Below are positions 1 to 12,000 of a stretch of DNA of 64,000 nucleotides, piece after piece. Source of the DNA: Paraspadella gotoi (taxonomy: Eukaryota; Chaetognatha); the NCBI GenBank assembly GCA_051294375.1, contig CM119269.1:770272-834271 (forward strand), in the 5' to 3' direction. Positions within the stretch are counted from its first letter, which is position 1; each line of letters opens with the position of its first letter. Position numbers and translations under genes: made by a program. The notes beneath the pieces are model-generated. The model was not told the DNA's origin and made no database searches. It saw only the letters and a list, made by a program, of their open reading frames with translations.

Positions 1-188
1 ACACACATTTGAATCTCCCTTCTTATTAATTTTGCTAACCCTCGAATCTAAAATGTAAAAAATGAACAAATAAATTCCGACGCAGAGAATGGCATTGTGG
101 TTACGTAATCACCCGGAAATATACGTGAAAGACAATCACAGTGGCGGCGCAACACATTTGAATTACCGCTCTTGTTATTTCTTTTTAG

Positions 189-299
189 CGGCGAATCACG
201 GATCTGCGAAAAGCTCGAGACAAAAAAGGGCGAATCTTTCAACGATTGCAGTTCACGACGTCGATGGTCGAGTCAACAGGTTGGAACAATATTTATTGA

Positions 300-338
<39 letters not shown>

Positions 339-2624
339 TTTTTCTTTCTTTCTTTCTTTCTGTTTTTTTTCTAAATTAATATATACATTCTCTCTCAATC
401 TAAACAATCTCTAATCTATCTCCATTTTAATGTCAGTTGCTCTAACCTGTCGTCGACGAGCGGCCGAAGCGGCGGGAGCGGCGGCTGGAGCGGCGGCGGC
501 GGCGGCTGGAGCGGCTTTCACGCGGAAAGCGGAGATTCTGATTCCGCGTTGGACGCCGCTTCGGGCAAGGTGAGTTAAAAGTTTTTAGAGAGGATGGTTC
601 GTTGTATCGTACACTCTATCCTTTTAACAATCTACAGATTTTATTCTTGAATTATCTTTACTTCGCTTTTAAAGTTTCCAGAGGCAGAGGAGAAAGGCTA
701 ATCTTTTTCTTACCCTAGAAGCGCATCATTTTTTTTTCGCAATGAAATTTGCATTTGCTTTTATTATTATTTTCACGGACAAAATCGTTGCAATGTTTTT
801 CCTTTCAATAAACGGTTGAGATTTTCTTTGAGCGTTTGACGTTTCCTTCTTTTTCCTTCTACTCGTTTCTGCCTCCGTTGATTTCTCATTGCTGCTCTCG
901 CTGAAACTAACGACGGCGCTGTTAATGACACTGGGACTTACGATTCGCTTTTAACCTAAATTCGGCGACAAAACACAAAAAGCAGACGATCAAAATCGAT
1001 TCGAAGTTGACTTCGCCGCTTTCGCCCGCCTCCCAAGTTCGAACAATCGTCGCGCGTACCGTTCCGCATCTAAACGACGCCTGGCGCCACCTTTCGCCGC
1101 CGAACCCCGACGACGGCGCCTCCACGCGTCCGAAAAGAAAGTCGAGCTTGACCCTTCGTCCTCGGTCGGCCACCCTCGAGCCGCAACCAGCACCCACGCT
1201 TCAACCTCCGCGACGTAAACACTCCAACTCGCTCTGCATCCATTACGACGTCGACGAAGCGGATCCTCGACTGGATCCCGGCCTCCGCGGAAGAGGTCGC
1301 CACTTGTCGGGGCCGCCGACTCCGGCGTCGTCGACGGCTTCGTCCGCCTTTAATTTCTCAGTTCGTTTTTGTGCTGGGAAACCGAGTTCCTCCGGCGAAG
1401 AGAAGTTGGGTTCGGGAAAGGTGAACCTCATCTCGTCGGAGTCGCGTTTTAGTTTTAGTGTCGTCGCCTTGTATAATAAAATATTTAAAATATATATATA
1501 TTCATTAAATATTCGGCTGCGAAGTTGGGTATTTGTTGTTCGCTAACAGTACACCGTGCCACATTTTATCCTTTTTTTTTCCCCGCCGTCACTATATCTT
1601 TTTCTAGCGCAGTATTTGTCACGTTTGTCTTTTGTCATTTTTTTTCTTCAAAACTTTTATTTTTAACCTTAATTTTTTTTTTTTTTCTGATCTTCATTAC
1701 TCAACCGATATTGTTTGTAGTTTCTTACTTCGTTTCTTTTTAATTAACGAATTTTGATCCTCGATGCTCATTTGTTTTTAGGATCCGTCGACTCGAACGC
1801 CGCGCAAGCCATCGTTCCTCACGTCTATTCTTGGCGGTGGTGGCGGTAACGTGAGCCAATGGACCCCGGCGCCAACCGGCGCAAATTTGCGCCTATCCTC
1901 TCGTCCAGACTCCATTGGTGAGTAAGAATTGATTTTTTTTCCAAAATTAAAAAAAAAAATCAAATTCGATCTTAACAAAAGGCGAGTCTCCCTTCCACGA
2001 CCCCGCCAACGAGTCCCTAGAAGCACCCTCTACTTTTGAGGCTATTGTGTCGCCTCCCCATCATCAGCCTCAGCAACCACAGCTGCATACTTCGTTGATG
2101 CAGTTGCATCCCTCCCCGGTGCAACTACGGGAAGTCACCGAGGCTCAGAATTCGCTGGCTTCGCTGCAGTGCTTCCTCAACGCCGTCCGAGCCACCTCCG
2201 CCACTCAGGAGTCGGTTCTCGGGAAGTGAGTTGGTGTCTCCCTTGGTTTTTAATTAAAAATAATTATAAGTATTAAATATTATAATTAATAAGTATAAGA
2301 AATTAAAGCAATTCAAAGCGTTAATTCTTGAATTTAAAAACTGAATGCTAAAATATATTTTTCTTCTTTATTAAGTAATAATTATTTAATTTTTGTTTAT
2401 TTATTCATTTAGTATTCATTATTTATGTATTCATGCATACACTTTTTCCCCCGAACGCCTCAGTCTTAAAGCGGATCTGCTGGAGGCGACGGACCGCATC
2501 AACCTCTTGGTGGCGCAGGGGCAACGGGACAAGAACGAACGCAACAAATCGCTTCGTCACGAGCAACAGCTTGAAGAGCTTAGGAACCGACAGGTGAAAA
2601 GTCACTTTTCGTTAAGATCTTTTA

Positions 2625-2656
<32 letters not shown>

Positions 2657-2691
2657 ACTCACTCACTCACATCACTCACTCACTCACTCAC

Positions 2692-2732
<41 letters not shown>

Positions 2733-5700
2733 CTCACTCTCACTCACTCATCTCTCTCTCTCTCTCTATCTCTCACTCTCTCTATCTCTCTCTCTTTCTT
2801 TAGGAGGTTGCTTCAGCGCGAGCGAGAAGCGTTCCAAAAAGAGCGGGAGCAACAGCAGAAGGAGTTGATAAGACTGCGTCTCTTGTTGAGCGAAAAGGAG
2901 GAGGAACTGAAGGCCAGGAACGAGGTGAGAATCCTCGTCGTGGACTCCATACTGTTCGCTCTAAGCGTTCTGTATTATGGGCTATACCACTTTAATATGT
3001 TCCATGTTATATGTTATTTTCTTTTTTCTACTCCAATGTTGGGATTAGTTTGTGGCTAGATACATAACATAACATAACATGACATAACATAACATGTTAA
3101 TTGAATTACAGCGCGGAACATTTCTAATTTCCCAATCTCTTTCCGCATCGTCGCCGTCGGGTTTTTACCGACGGAGTCTCGTTAATTTTTACGCATCTTC
3201 GTGACGAAAACTACGGTCGGAGTGATTCTTCTTCGACTCTGTCTCTATCTCTTTCTTCGTGAATTTTGTTTTCACTGTAAACGTGACACTCACTTTTATT
3301 TCCTCCTTTTCTTTCTCCTTCTCGTGACAGGAGATTGAAAACAGTGAAAATAGGTAAATCTTTTCAAAAAAAGTTTTATAAAAGTAACAAAAAGTTGGCG
3401 TGGAATTTGGTTTTCGTTTTTTTACTTTTATTTTTTTGACGTAGAATAACCTGTGTTAACCTTCCTTATTTCTTAATTCGAGTTGTTGCAAATACGTTAC
3501 GAACAAAATTGTGCTATCTCGCTTCTATGTATCGCTTTTAACGTTCTTGTAAATGTAACTACTCGTGTTATAAGTCCCCTAAAACTGTTTATATTAAAAG
3601 ACATTTTGTTTTTAATCGCCCCAATACAATTTTTTAATAAAGAAGACCTTGCTTTTATGTTTGACTAGCAGCAATAACAATAAAGCATGCCGACTTTAAT
3701 TTTCTTTGGCTGATGTTTGTTTCTGCGAGATGGGATGTAGTTATTTTCCTCTTGCAATGACTTTGCATGACAGGGCTACCCTTTTTGATTAATGATGACA
3801 TCATTGATGTATACAAATCTATGCCCTTTTATTAAGTTTTAAGGCTGCTGTGATATTCATAGAGAAGATTCGTTTGCCTGCTTCTCCGTCTTTCTGACGT
3901 TCCAAAAATATATATATTTACTTACTTTTAAAACAACAACGCCAAAGTTTATATGATATACATATTACGTTGTCATTAGCTTAGAAAACAAGATCGTTCC
4001 AGCCAATGTGTTGCGCCGCAGTGACTTTTTTATGTGTATTTTCCTATAATCACATGGCTATATGACTATGAAATTTATATATAACAAACGTCTTATGGTT
4101 GATAACTACTATGCAAAGTTTAAGTTCAAACAACCAGACCAGGCCAGACCAGACCGACTTGCGGCGCAACTAAAAACAAAAGGGGGCGCTAGCAGTCGCT
4201 TATATTTGAGGTTATTTTACTGTCTTGACAAATATAGACGAGTTTGGGACAGACCGATGGACAGACAGACAGACAGACCGAAACTTGATTTATAAAGTTT
4301 CTTCGCAAGTACTCGCGGCGTAACTAAAAAAACATTATAATTTAATCCTACCTCAGAAGTTTCTTAGTTGGTGACGATTTCAATTCGCTCTGTTATATCA
4401 AAATTATTACCATGCCAATCCATATCTAAAAAAAGACTACTTCAATTAATAGTTGTTGCCTATGATATCCTACGATATATCAGATTTATATTGTATATTC
4501 TGAAGTAGAGTTCTACTGCTTTCATTCTTTCATTGCGTAGTTTGTTTCAATTACGAAGTATTGATTGGAATGAAGAGACAAACCACACGTGATGTAGTTT
4601 TTTTTTCTGGTTTTCGTGGTTCAATCTATTTAGCATTTGGTTTTAAATTATATTTTTTACTCTTTTTAACAATACCTTCCCTGTTTTTTTTTTTTCCCCT
4701 AAAGGACGAGCTGAAACGCGCTCCTCCGGAGAGGGATTCCAGCGCCGCTCATTTCCCACACGACGCCGCCCATTCCGGCGTCACCATCTCCGCCATTCAG
4801 CGGCGCTCCTCGTCCCTTCAATCGCTGGTCTCGACCAATGAGAGACAAGGAGCGCCGCCCAACGATCCGTCGCCAAAGACCCTCGTCTTCGCGGCGACGG
4901 AGAAGCGTCGCAAGCGGCCCTCGTGGAGGACGACGCCGGGGCCGCCAAAGACTGCGCAGGCGACGCCGTCGTCGAACAGCTCGTCTCGGCACGATACCAT
5001 CCCGCCTCACCTCATCAGCGCCACCAACGAAGAAAAGCGGCGTCTCTTATTCGGAACGGCGTCGTTTTCGGAAAGGGCGCGGCCGATGCCATCCCGGTCG
5101 TCGTCGAGATCGGCGTCGCCATTTTTGTCGCCGCGAGGAACGACGGCGACGACGTCGAATAGAGGCGTTCAACAGTTGTTTCCGCTCTTCCTCGCGAAGC
5201 GGTCACCACCGGCGGCGGCGGCTTCGGCGGCGCTATCGAGCGCCGCCACCGTCGCCGTCGCGAATCCGGAGGAGGCGGCGATCGAGATGCCCTCTGTTGG
5301 GTCGTTCTCTCCAACTCCGCGTCTCGAGAGAAAATTGAGCGAAAGAACTTTGACCCCGTCGCCGCCCGAGACGCCCACGCCATCTGACTACGACGACGAC
5401 GACGATAATGTTGACGACGTCGACGAGACGTTTTTGGCGTCTCAAACGTCGGTTTCTCGGCGAAGAGACGATGAGACGGATCTCGAGACGGAAATACGTT
5501 TGCCGAGTTTACCCAACCCTCTTGAAGGGCAAACACTTGCGCGTGCATTCTCGGAAGACTCACCTTTGCCCTCCAAACTAGAAAAACATAGAGTCTGTGA
5601 TACAGAAGACGCGCCCACGTCGCCCAGCGATAATTCTGGCCAGGAGAATCGCCCTCATGAAGAGTCAGCGACGGCCGCAACTGTGGCTTTGAATCCTTCT

Positions 5701-6033
5701 CCGAATTCGGACGAGTCTCCTGCTCTTTTGTTGGTCGGAACCCAAACTGAGACAATCGACGAATCCCACAGTCGAAACGATGACCCGATTCTTGCTACCA
5801 ATGATTTCCAATATCTCTATCTATCCCCGACCGGGTCCCCAGAATCCCCTCTAGGTCCAGTGGGGACCCCCACAGCCATTTTTGCTCCATCCTCCAACTC
5901 TCAAGCGCTCTCCAAAGAATGTCCATCCGAGCCAGCGCCAAATAACTTTCCCATCCCGAATACCTTGGCTCTTCGATCTTCCATAAATTCTACCCTCGCG
6001 GATTCGACCAAGCAAGAGATATTCTTCCTCTAA
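189..6033 (+). CDS. 3' part of a coiled-coil, disordered-tail protein (possible Lbc-type RhoGEF C-terminus), 5'-partial
   Basis: Eight exons are supported by splice signals and phase: 189-279, 437-569, 986-1420, 1782-1917, 1982-2225, 2464-2593, 2804-2924, 4705-6033 (stop TAA 6031-6033), about 870 visible codons. The first exons are Ser/Gly/Pro-rich; 437-569 contains a Gly/Trp run. Exons 1982-2924 encode LASLQCFLNAV followed by a charged heptad-like coiled coil (KADLLEATDRINLL, QREREAFQKEREQQQKEL). The last exon (443 codons) is disordered, with Ser/Pro/Arg tracts and an Asp run (YDDDDDNVDDVDE). Lbc-family RhoGEFs (ARHGEF2, ARHGEF18, AKAP13) have a similar Leu-rich helix plus coiled coil after DH-PH; no DH or PH domain lies in this window, so the family is an inference. 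All junctions keep phase except that 2804-2924 carries one surplus base near its 5' end. I am confident of a gene here, much less of its family. Confidence 0.6.
298..361. repeat. (TTTC)n microsatellite
   Basis: Lies in the first visible intron of the coiled-coil gene. Confidence 0.95.
2624..2800. repeat. (CT)n / (CTCA)n microsatellite filling an intron
   Basis: CT and ACTC units fill almost the whole 210-base intron between exons 2464-2593 and 2804-2924. Confidence 0.95.
4705..6033 (+). CDS. Terminal coding exon of the coiled-coil gene
   Basis: The exon opens after a pyrimidine-rich CCCCTAAAG acceptor and reads DELKRAPPERDSSAA in phase 0, joining the end of exon 2804-2924 (KARNE). It stays open for 443 codons to TAA at 6031-6033. 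Composition is low-complexity and polar with no recognisable folded domain. The open frame is intact here but broken many times in the second copy at 10943-12265, so this is the reliable version. Confidence 0.65.
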   Translation, partial: DELKRAPPERDSSAAHFPHDAAHSGVTISAIQRRSSSLQSLVSTNERQGAPPNDPSPKTLVFAATEKRRKRPSWRTTPGPPKTAQATPSSNSSSRHDTIPPHLISATNEEKRRLLFGTASFSERARPMPSRSSSRSASPFLSPRGTTATTSNRGVQQLFPLFLAKRSPPAAAASAALSSAATVAVANPEEAAIEMPSVGSFSPTPRLERKLSERTLTPSPPETPTPSDYDDDDDNVDDVDETFLASQTSVSRRRDDETDLETEIRLPSLPNPLEGQTLARAFSEDSPLPSKLEKHRVCDTEDAPTSPSDNSGQENRPHEESATAATVALNPSPNSDESPALLLVGTQTETIDESHSRNDDPILATNDFQYLYLSPTGSPESPLGPVGTPTAIFAPSSNSQALSKECPSEPAPNNFPIPNTLALRSSINSTLADSTKQEIFFL

Positions 6034-6520
6034 ATTTCTTTCATTGTTTTGTTTTGTTTCTTTCATGTTTTGTTTGTTTACGTTTCTTCTCGCAATCGTT
6101 TTTTTTTCCCCTCGTTTGTACCGAAAAATCTTTTTTTTTAACAATATCCCGCCATATATCGCTTTAAATTTCCTTTTTTTCTCGGCGGATTTATTACTAT
6201 TTTTTTTATTTATGCGATGACGTTATTTATTTTAACTAGTCCTCGTTCGTGACTTTTTGTGATCATTCGTGAGAACATTGATTGTTTTCTTTGCTTAAAA
6301 ATCCCCCGCGATCCTAAAAATCCTTCTTCAGTCTGTTTTAAGTTAATTGTCTTTCACAAACTTAAATGTCACAATTCGCCATCAGTAAAATTCTGCCTTT
6401 ACTCTCGATATGGTATGGTCCTTTTTTTTTTTAATGTTGCGATATTTTCTCGGATACGTCTCGTGCCTTGTTACCGATTACTGTAAAATAATAAAATATT
6501 TACCAAAAAAAAAAAGAGTT
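6034..6520 (+). promoter_or_regulatory. 3' UTR with AATAAA poly(A) signal
   Basis: AT-rich, T-run-containing sequence follows the stop codon. A canonical AATAAA lies at 6490-6495, about 460 bases downstream. The duplicated copy keeps a similar AATAAA region near 12728. Confidence 0.4.
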
Positions 6521-6599
6521 GTCTCGTTTCAAAATATGAAGGGGCAGGTAAAAGTTGGCGTCTTTGGAGCTAGACCGATAAATCTTCACCAAATTACAT

Positions 6600-8990
6600 T
6601 TGTTCTTTCTTCGTTCTAGGTGAGTTGTTTTTGAGTCGACCAATATCAATCGTTAGGAAGAATACTCGAAATTATTCGGAATAAGTTACGATTTAGTTTT
6701 GAGCCACCAGAAGAAAAAAAAAAGCTAACGAAGGATTCTGAATAATCAAAAACATGTGTTAAGGTAGTTTTTTGCTGAACGTTAAAAAAAAAGATTTGCG
6801 AGCGCGATGGTCTTGCTTGTGTTTGTGGGCTGACCTCTAATAAAATGTCAGAAGGAATGAAAAGTAAGCGAAAGAATCATTTGTAAAAACTAAACATTCT
6901 ATAATATCGGTAAGAAAAAATTTTATTTTTAGTGAGAAGATATTTTTTTTGGGGGGGGCTGAAATTTTTTTTTTATAATAAGAAAATAACTCAAAATGAA
7001 AAAAAAGACGCATACGGCAGAGACACAATATTTTTATCAAGTTTACAAACTTTTCTCCAAATATTTTCAAAGCTTTGTGATGAGTCACTGGTTTTTTTTT
7101 TCTGACTGGTTTTGCATAATGATGTTTGCTTCGGTTTTAGAAGTATTAAGGAGTAAAGACCTCGTAGCGAATACATATTTAGTTGTGACTACTCTGTCTA
7201 GACTTGAGAAAAAAAATCAGTCATGATCAGAAAAGGGTGAATAAGCTCGAGTATGATTTAGAAAGACAATTATGAAGTAATGTAGTGACTAGTATGTAAA
7301 TAAATTACGTATATTTTATACAATTTACATATAAGAGACAACTATATTTATCACCTTTTAGTTGAATCTTCTCACATATTTTATTATCTTCATTATAACT
7401 GTATTTCTTTTAAGACGGTTTCTAAATCGTTCGTTAGAAATAGTACATAACATTAAAATTCTACTATTAAACAGAATATGCATATTATATTCTCTGGTTT
7501 TTTTTCGTCGTAATCGCAAACGAGAGGAAAGAATAGATCTGTGATCTTTCACGATTGTGGGTGATAACTGATAAGACTTAGATAAAGATTCTTCACGATT
7601 TCCTTCGATTGTCCAAGACTCGATCTCTCCAATTTTCGATCTGCAATTTCTCACCCGCGGATCCCACCTTTTGGCATCCATCCTCTTTTCCTCGGCTTTT
7701 TGCGATTCTCGGGCAATGGACCGCTCTCTGTTATCCCATTTCCAATGAAGCCTTTTCCATCATTGCGTTTTGCCTTTGCATTTGCCGTTAGCCCTTGTAT
7801 CGCTGCCCTTTGCCTTTTCCACCTTTTGCCATTTTCCTCGGCAATTGTCCCCTTTAACATGGCCATAGGCTGCGCTCCCACCTCGCTCACCTTACTCTTT
7901 CATCTTTCACCATGTATCCTTGCTCACCCTGTATCCATACTCACTCGATCCGTTGCCTCACCTCCATATCTCCCCTTTTTACTTCACTCTTCGCCCTGAC
8001 TCCCAAAATAATGCCCATACTCCCCACCCTCCACTCCCAAGACCGCTCCCCCCCCAACCGCCCGACCTCGAACTGATATTAAACTTCTCACGCGTTCGGG
8101 CGTTCGTAATCCCTCCGCTCATTACTTTTTTTTTTCTCTCTCTCTCTCTAGTAGTTCTTTTTTTTTGTCCCCTAATCCAAAAAGATTTTTCCCTCTTCCT
8201 CCTTTTCTTCCTCCTCCCCTCCTCTTCCTCCTCTTCCTCATCCCCTGATCGTCGTGGCCGGGGACTGTTTAGTCCGGGCATTAAAGCTTTAGAAGAGAGA
8301 GAGGGAGAGAGAGGGAGAGAGAGAGAGAGAAAGAGAGAGACGGCTCATTTTATCCTCGAAACATTTCTTTTTCGCAAAAAAAAGTTCTCTGTCTCGGGAA
8401 CAAGGAGGGAAAAAGAAAAAATGTTAAAACTTTTTTTTTTTAATTTTTCGCTTTACGGTTTTTTATGTGTCAACTAATTTTTTTTTTAGTTGTAATCGCA
8501 ACCTTTTTTTAACGTTTTAACTTCGTCGTTGTCGTTATCCAAAGCGGCCTAATCATCGTCGTACTCATCAAAAAAAATTATTTTAACCCGATTTTAAGAA
8601 GAAAAGTGAGACTGGAAAATTGCGATACAGACATTAAAAAAAAAAATGAGGAAATTAAAAAAAATTACAAACACAAAAAAATTAAGAGAAGCGCCTGAAA
8701 AGAAAACCGGCATTCTCCCGGCTTTTTTGCTTTTTTTGCTTTTTTTGCTTTTTTTTCTCCCGGCTTTTTTGCTGACAATTTACTTTTACTCGTTTTAATA
8801 AAACTTTTATCTTTTTTCTTTCTACGAGAAAAAAAATATAAAAAAATAAAAGAATCCGGCTTTTTTTTTTGTGTGTGTGTATTTTTTTTTCTCTCTTTGG
8901 CGAAGAGAACTGAACATTGAACATCGCTCTTCGCGATGTGGAGCGCGTTTCTTCATTTTCGGCGGCGAGAGAGACTTTTCGGGTTTCTGT
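6600..8990. other. No gene recognised; low-complexity spacer
   Basis: AT-rich sequence with poly-A/T runs, then a C-rich stretch at 7610-8060 with a CCTTTTGCC-like repeat (no protein family seen on either strand), then a GA tract at 8293-8338. From 8690 to 8775 there is an expanded GCTTTTTTT array next to AAAAGAAAACCGGC. Confidence 0.5.
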
Positions 8991-9034
8991 TTTTTTGAAG
9001 AATAAATAAAAAGAGAAGAGAATAAACAAAGAGG

Positions 9035-12000
9035 GCGGGAGCAACAGCAGAAGGAGTTGATAAGACTGCGTCTCTTGTTGAGCGAAAAGGAGGAGGAAAC
9101 TGAAGGCCCAGGAACGAGGGTGAGAATCCTCGTCGTGGGACTCCATACTGTTCGCTCCTAAGCGTTCTGTATTATGGCTATACCACTTTAAATATGTTTC
9201 CAGTTATATGTTATTTTCTTTTTCTCTCGCAATGTTGGGATTGTTTGTGCTAGATACATAACATAACATAACATGACATAACCATAAACATGTTAATTGA
9301 ATTACAGCGCGGAAGCATTTCTAAAATTTCCCAATCTCTTGCGCATCGTCGCCGTCGGTTTTACCGACGGAGTCTCGTTAATTTTTACGCATATTCGTGA
9401 CGAAAAACTACGGTCGGAGTGAATTCTTCTTTCGACTCTGTCTCTATCTCTTTCTTCGTGAATTTTGTTTTCACTGTAAACGTGGACACTCACTTTTATT
9501 TCGCTCCTTTTCTTTCCTCCTTCTCGATGGACAGGAGATTGAAAAACAGTGAAATAGGTAAATCTTTTCAAAAAAAAGTTTTTTAAAAGTAACAAAAAGT
9601 GGAATTTGGTTTTCGTTTTTTTACTTTTAATATTTTTTGACTAGAAATAACCTGTGTTAACCTTCCTTATTTCTTAATTCGAGTTGTTGCAAATACGTTA
9701 CGAACAAATTGTGCTATCTCGCTTCTATGTATCGCTTTTAAGTTCTTGGTAAATGGTAACTTACTCGTGTTATAAGTCCCCTAAAACTGTTTATATTAAA
9801 GAACATTTTGTTTTTAATCGCCCAATAAATTTTTTATAAAAGAAGAACCTTGCTTTTAATGTTTTTGACTAGCAGCAATAACAATAAGCATGCCGACTTT
9901 AATTTTCTTTGCTGATGTTTGTTTCTGCGAATGGGATGTAGGGTGTTTATTTTCCTCTTTGCAGACTGTTTGTATACTTTCAAGATCACGATGACGATCG
10001 GGCCTACCCCTTTTTTGATTAAAATGATGACATCAATTGATGTATACAAATCTATGCCCCTCTTTATTAAGTTTTTAAGGCCTGCTTGTGATATTCAATA
10101 GAGAAAAGTATTTCGTTTGCTGCTTCTTCACAGTCCTTTCTGACGTCAAAAAATATATATATTTTACTACTTACTTTTAAAACACACGCCAAAGTTTATA
10201 TGATATACATATTACGTTGTTCATTAGCTTAGAAAACAAGATCGTTCCGCGCAATGTGTTGCGCCGCAGTGACTTTTTTATGTGTATTTTCTATAATCAC
10301 ATGGCTATATGACTATGAAATTTATATATAACAACGTCTTATGGTTGATAACTACTGCAAAAGTTTAAGTTCAAACAACCCAGACCAGGCCAGACCAGAC
10401 CGACTGCGGCGCAACTAAAAACAAAAGGGGGCGCTAGCAGTCGCTTATATTTGAGGTTATTTTACTGTCTGACAATATAGACGAGTTTGGGACAGACCGA
10501 TGGACAGACAGACAGACAGACCGAAACTTGATTTTATAAAGTTTCTTCGCAAGTACTCGCGGGCGTAAATAAAAAAAAACATTATAATTTAAATCTACCT
10601 CAGAAGTTTCTTAGTTGGTGACGATTTCAATTCGCTCTGTTATATCAAAATTATTACCATGCCATCCATATCAAAAAAAGACTACTTCAATTAATAGTTG
10701 TTGCTATGATATCCTACGATATATCAGATTTATATGTATATTCTGAAGTAGAGTTCTACTGCTTTCATTCTTTCATTGCGTAGTTGTTTCAATTACGAAG
10801 TATTGATTGGAATGAAGAGACAAACACACGTGATGTAGTTTTTTTTTTCTGGTTTTCGTGGTTCAATCTATTTAGCATTTGGTTTTAAATTATATTTTTT
10901 ACTCTTTTAACAATACCTTCCCTGTTTTTTTTTTCCCTAAAGGACGAGCTGAAACGCGCTCCTCCGGAGGGATTCCAGCGCCCGCTCATTTCCACACGAC
11001 GCCGGCCCATTCCGGCGTCACCATCTCCGCCATCAGCGGCGCTCCTCGTCCCTTCAATCGCTGGTCTCGACAATGAGAGACAAGGAGCGCCGGCCCAACG
11101 ATCCGTCGCCAAGACCCTCGTGCTTCGCGGCGACGGAGAAGCGTCGCAAGCGGCCCTCGTGGAGGACGACGCCGGGCCGCCAAAGACTGCGCAGGCGACG
11201 CCGTCGTCGAACAGCTCGTCTCGGCACGATACCATCCCCGCCTCACCTCATCAGCGCCACCAACGAAGAAAAGCGCGTCTCTTATTCGAACGGCGCGTTT
11301 TCGGAAAGGCGCGGCCGATGCCATCCCGGTCGTCGTCGAGATCGGCGTCGCCATTTTTGTCGCCGCGAGGAACGACGGCGACGACGTCGAATAGAAGGCG
11401 TTCAACAGTTGTTTCCGCTCTTCCTCGCAAAGCGGATCACCACCGGCGCGGCGGCTCTTCGGCGGCGCGAATCGAGCGCCGCCACCGTCGCCGTTGCGAA
11501 TCCGGAGGAGGCGGCGATCGAGATGCCCTCCTGTTTGGGTCGTTCTCTCCAACTCGCGTCTCGAGAGAAAATTGAGCGAAAGAACTTTGACCCCGTGCGC
11601 CGCCCGAGACGCCCACGCCATCTGACTACGACGACGACGACGAATAATGTTGACGACGTCGACGAGACGTTTTTGGCGTCTCAAACGTCGGTTTCTCGCG
11701 GAAGAGACGATGAGACGGATCTCGAGACGGAAATACGTTTGCCGAGTTTACCCAACCTCTTGAAGGCAAACACTTTGCGCGTGCATTCTCGGAAGACTCA
11801 CCTTTGCCCTCCAAACTAGAAAAAACATAGAGTCTGTGATACAGAAGACGCGCCCACGTCGCCCAGCGATAATTCTGGCCAGGAGAATCGCCCTCATGAA
11901 GAGTCAGCGACGGCCGCAACTGTGGCTTTGAATCCTTTCGAATTCGGACGAGTCTCCTGCTCTTTGTTGGTCGGAACCCAACCTGAGACAATCGACGAAT

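Larger units (their letters stand above)
2843..9008. repeat. Copy A of a 6.2 kb tandem duplication (likely the true locus)
   Basis: The block begins at GCGGGAGCAACAGCAG (2843) and ends at GAATAAATA (9008). It repeats in the same order and orientation at 9035-15202, separated by about 26 bases. It contains the end of one exon, an intron, the last exon and 3' flank of the coiled-coil gene. Confidence 0.9.

Noticed and set aside
3331-3353. A 23-base microexon (GAGATTGAAAACAGTG..) with good AG and GT flanks in the coiled-coil gene
   Set aside because: Including it shifts phase and puts a stop at the start of the terminal exon; exon 2924 joins 4705 directly in phase without it.
4838-5755. Arg-rich and Ser-rich frames on other frames and on the minus strand of the terminal exon
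   Set aside because: They are shadows of the GC-rich plus-strand exon, which alone has a proper acceptor, phase and stop.
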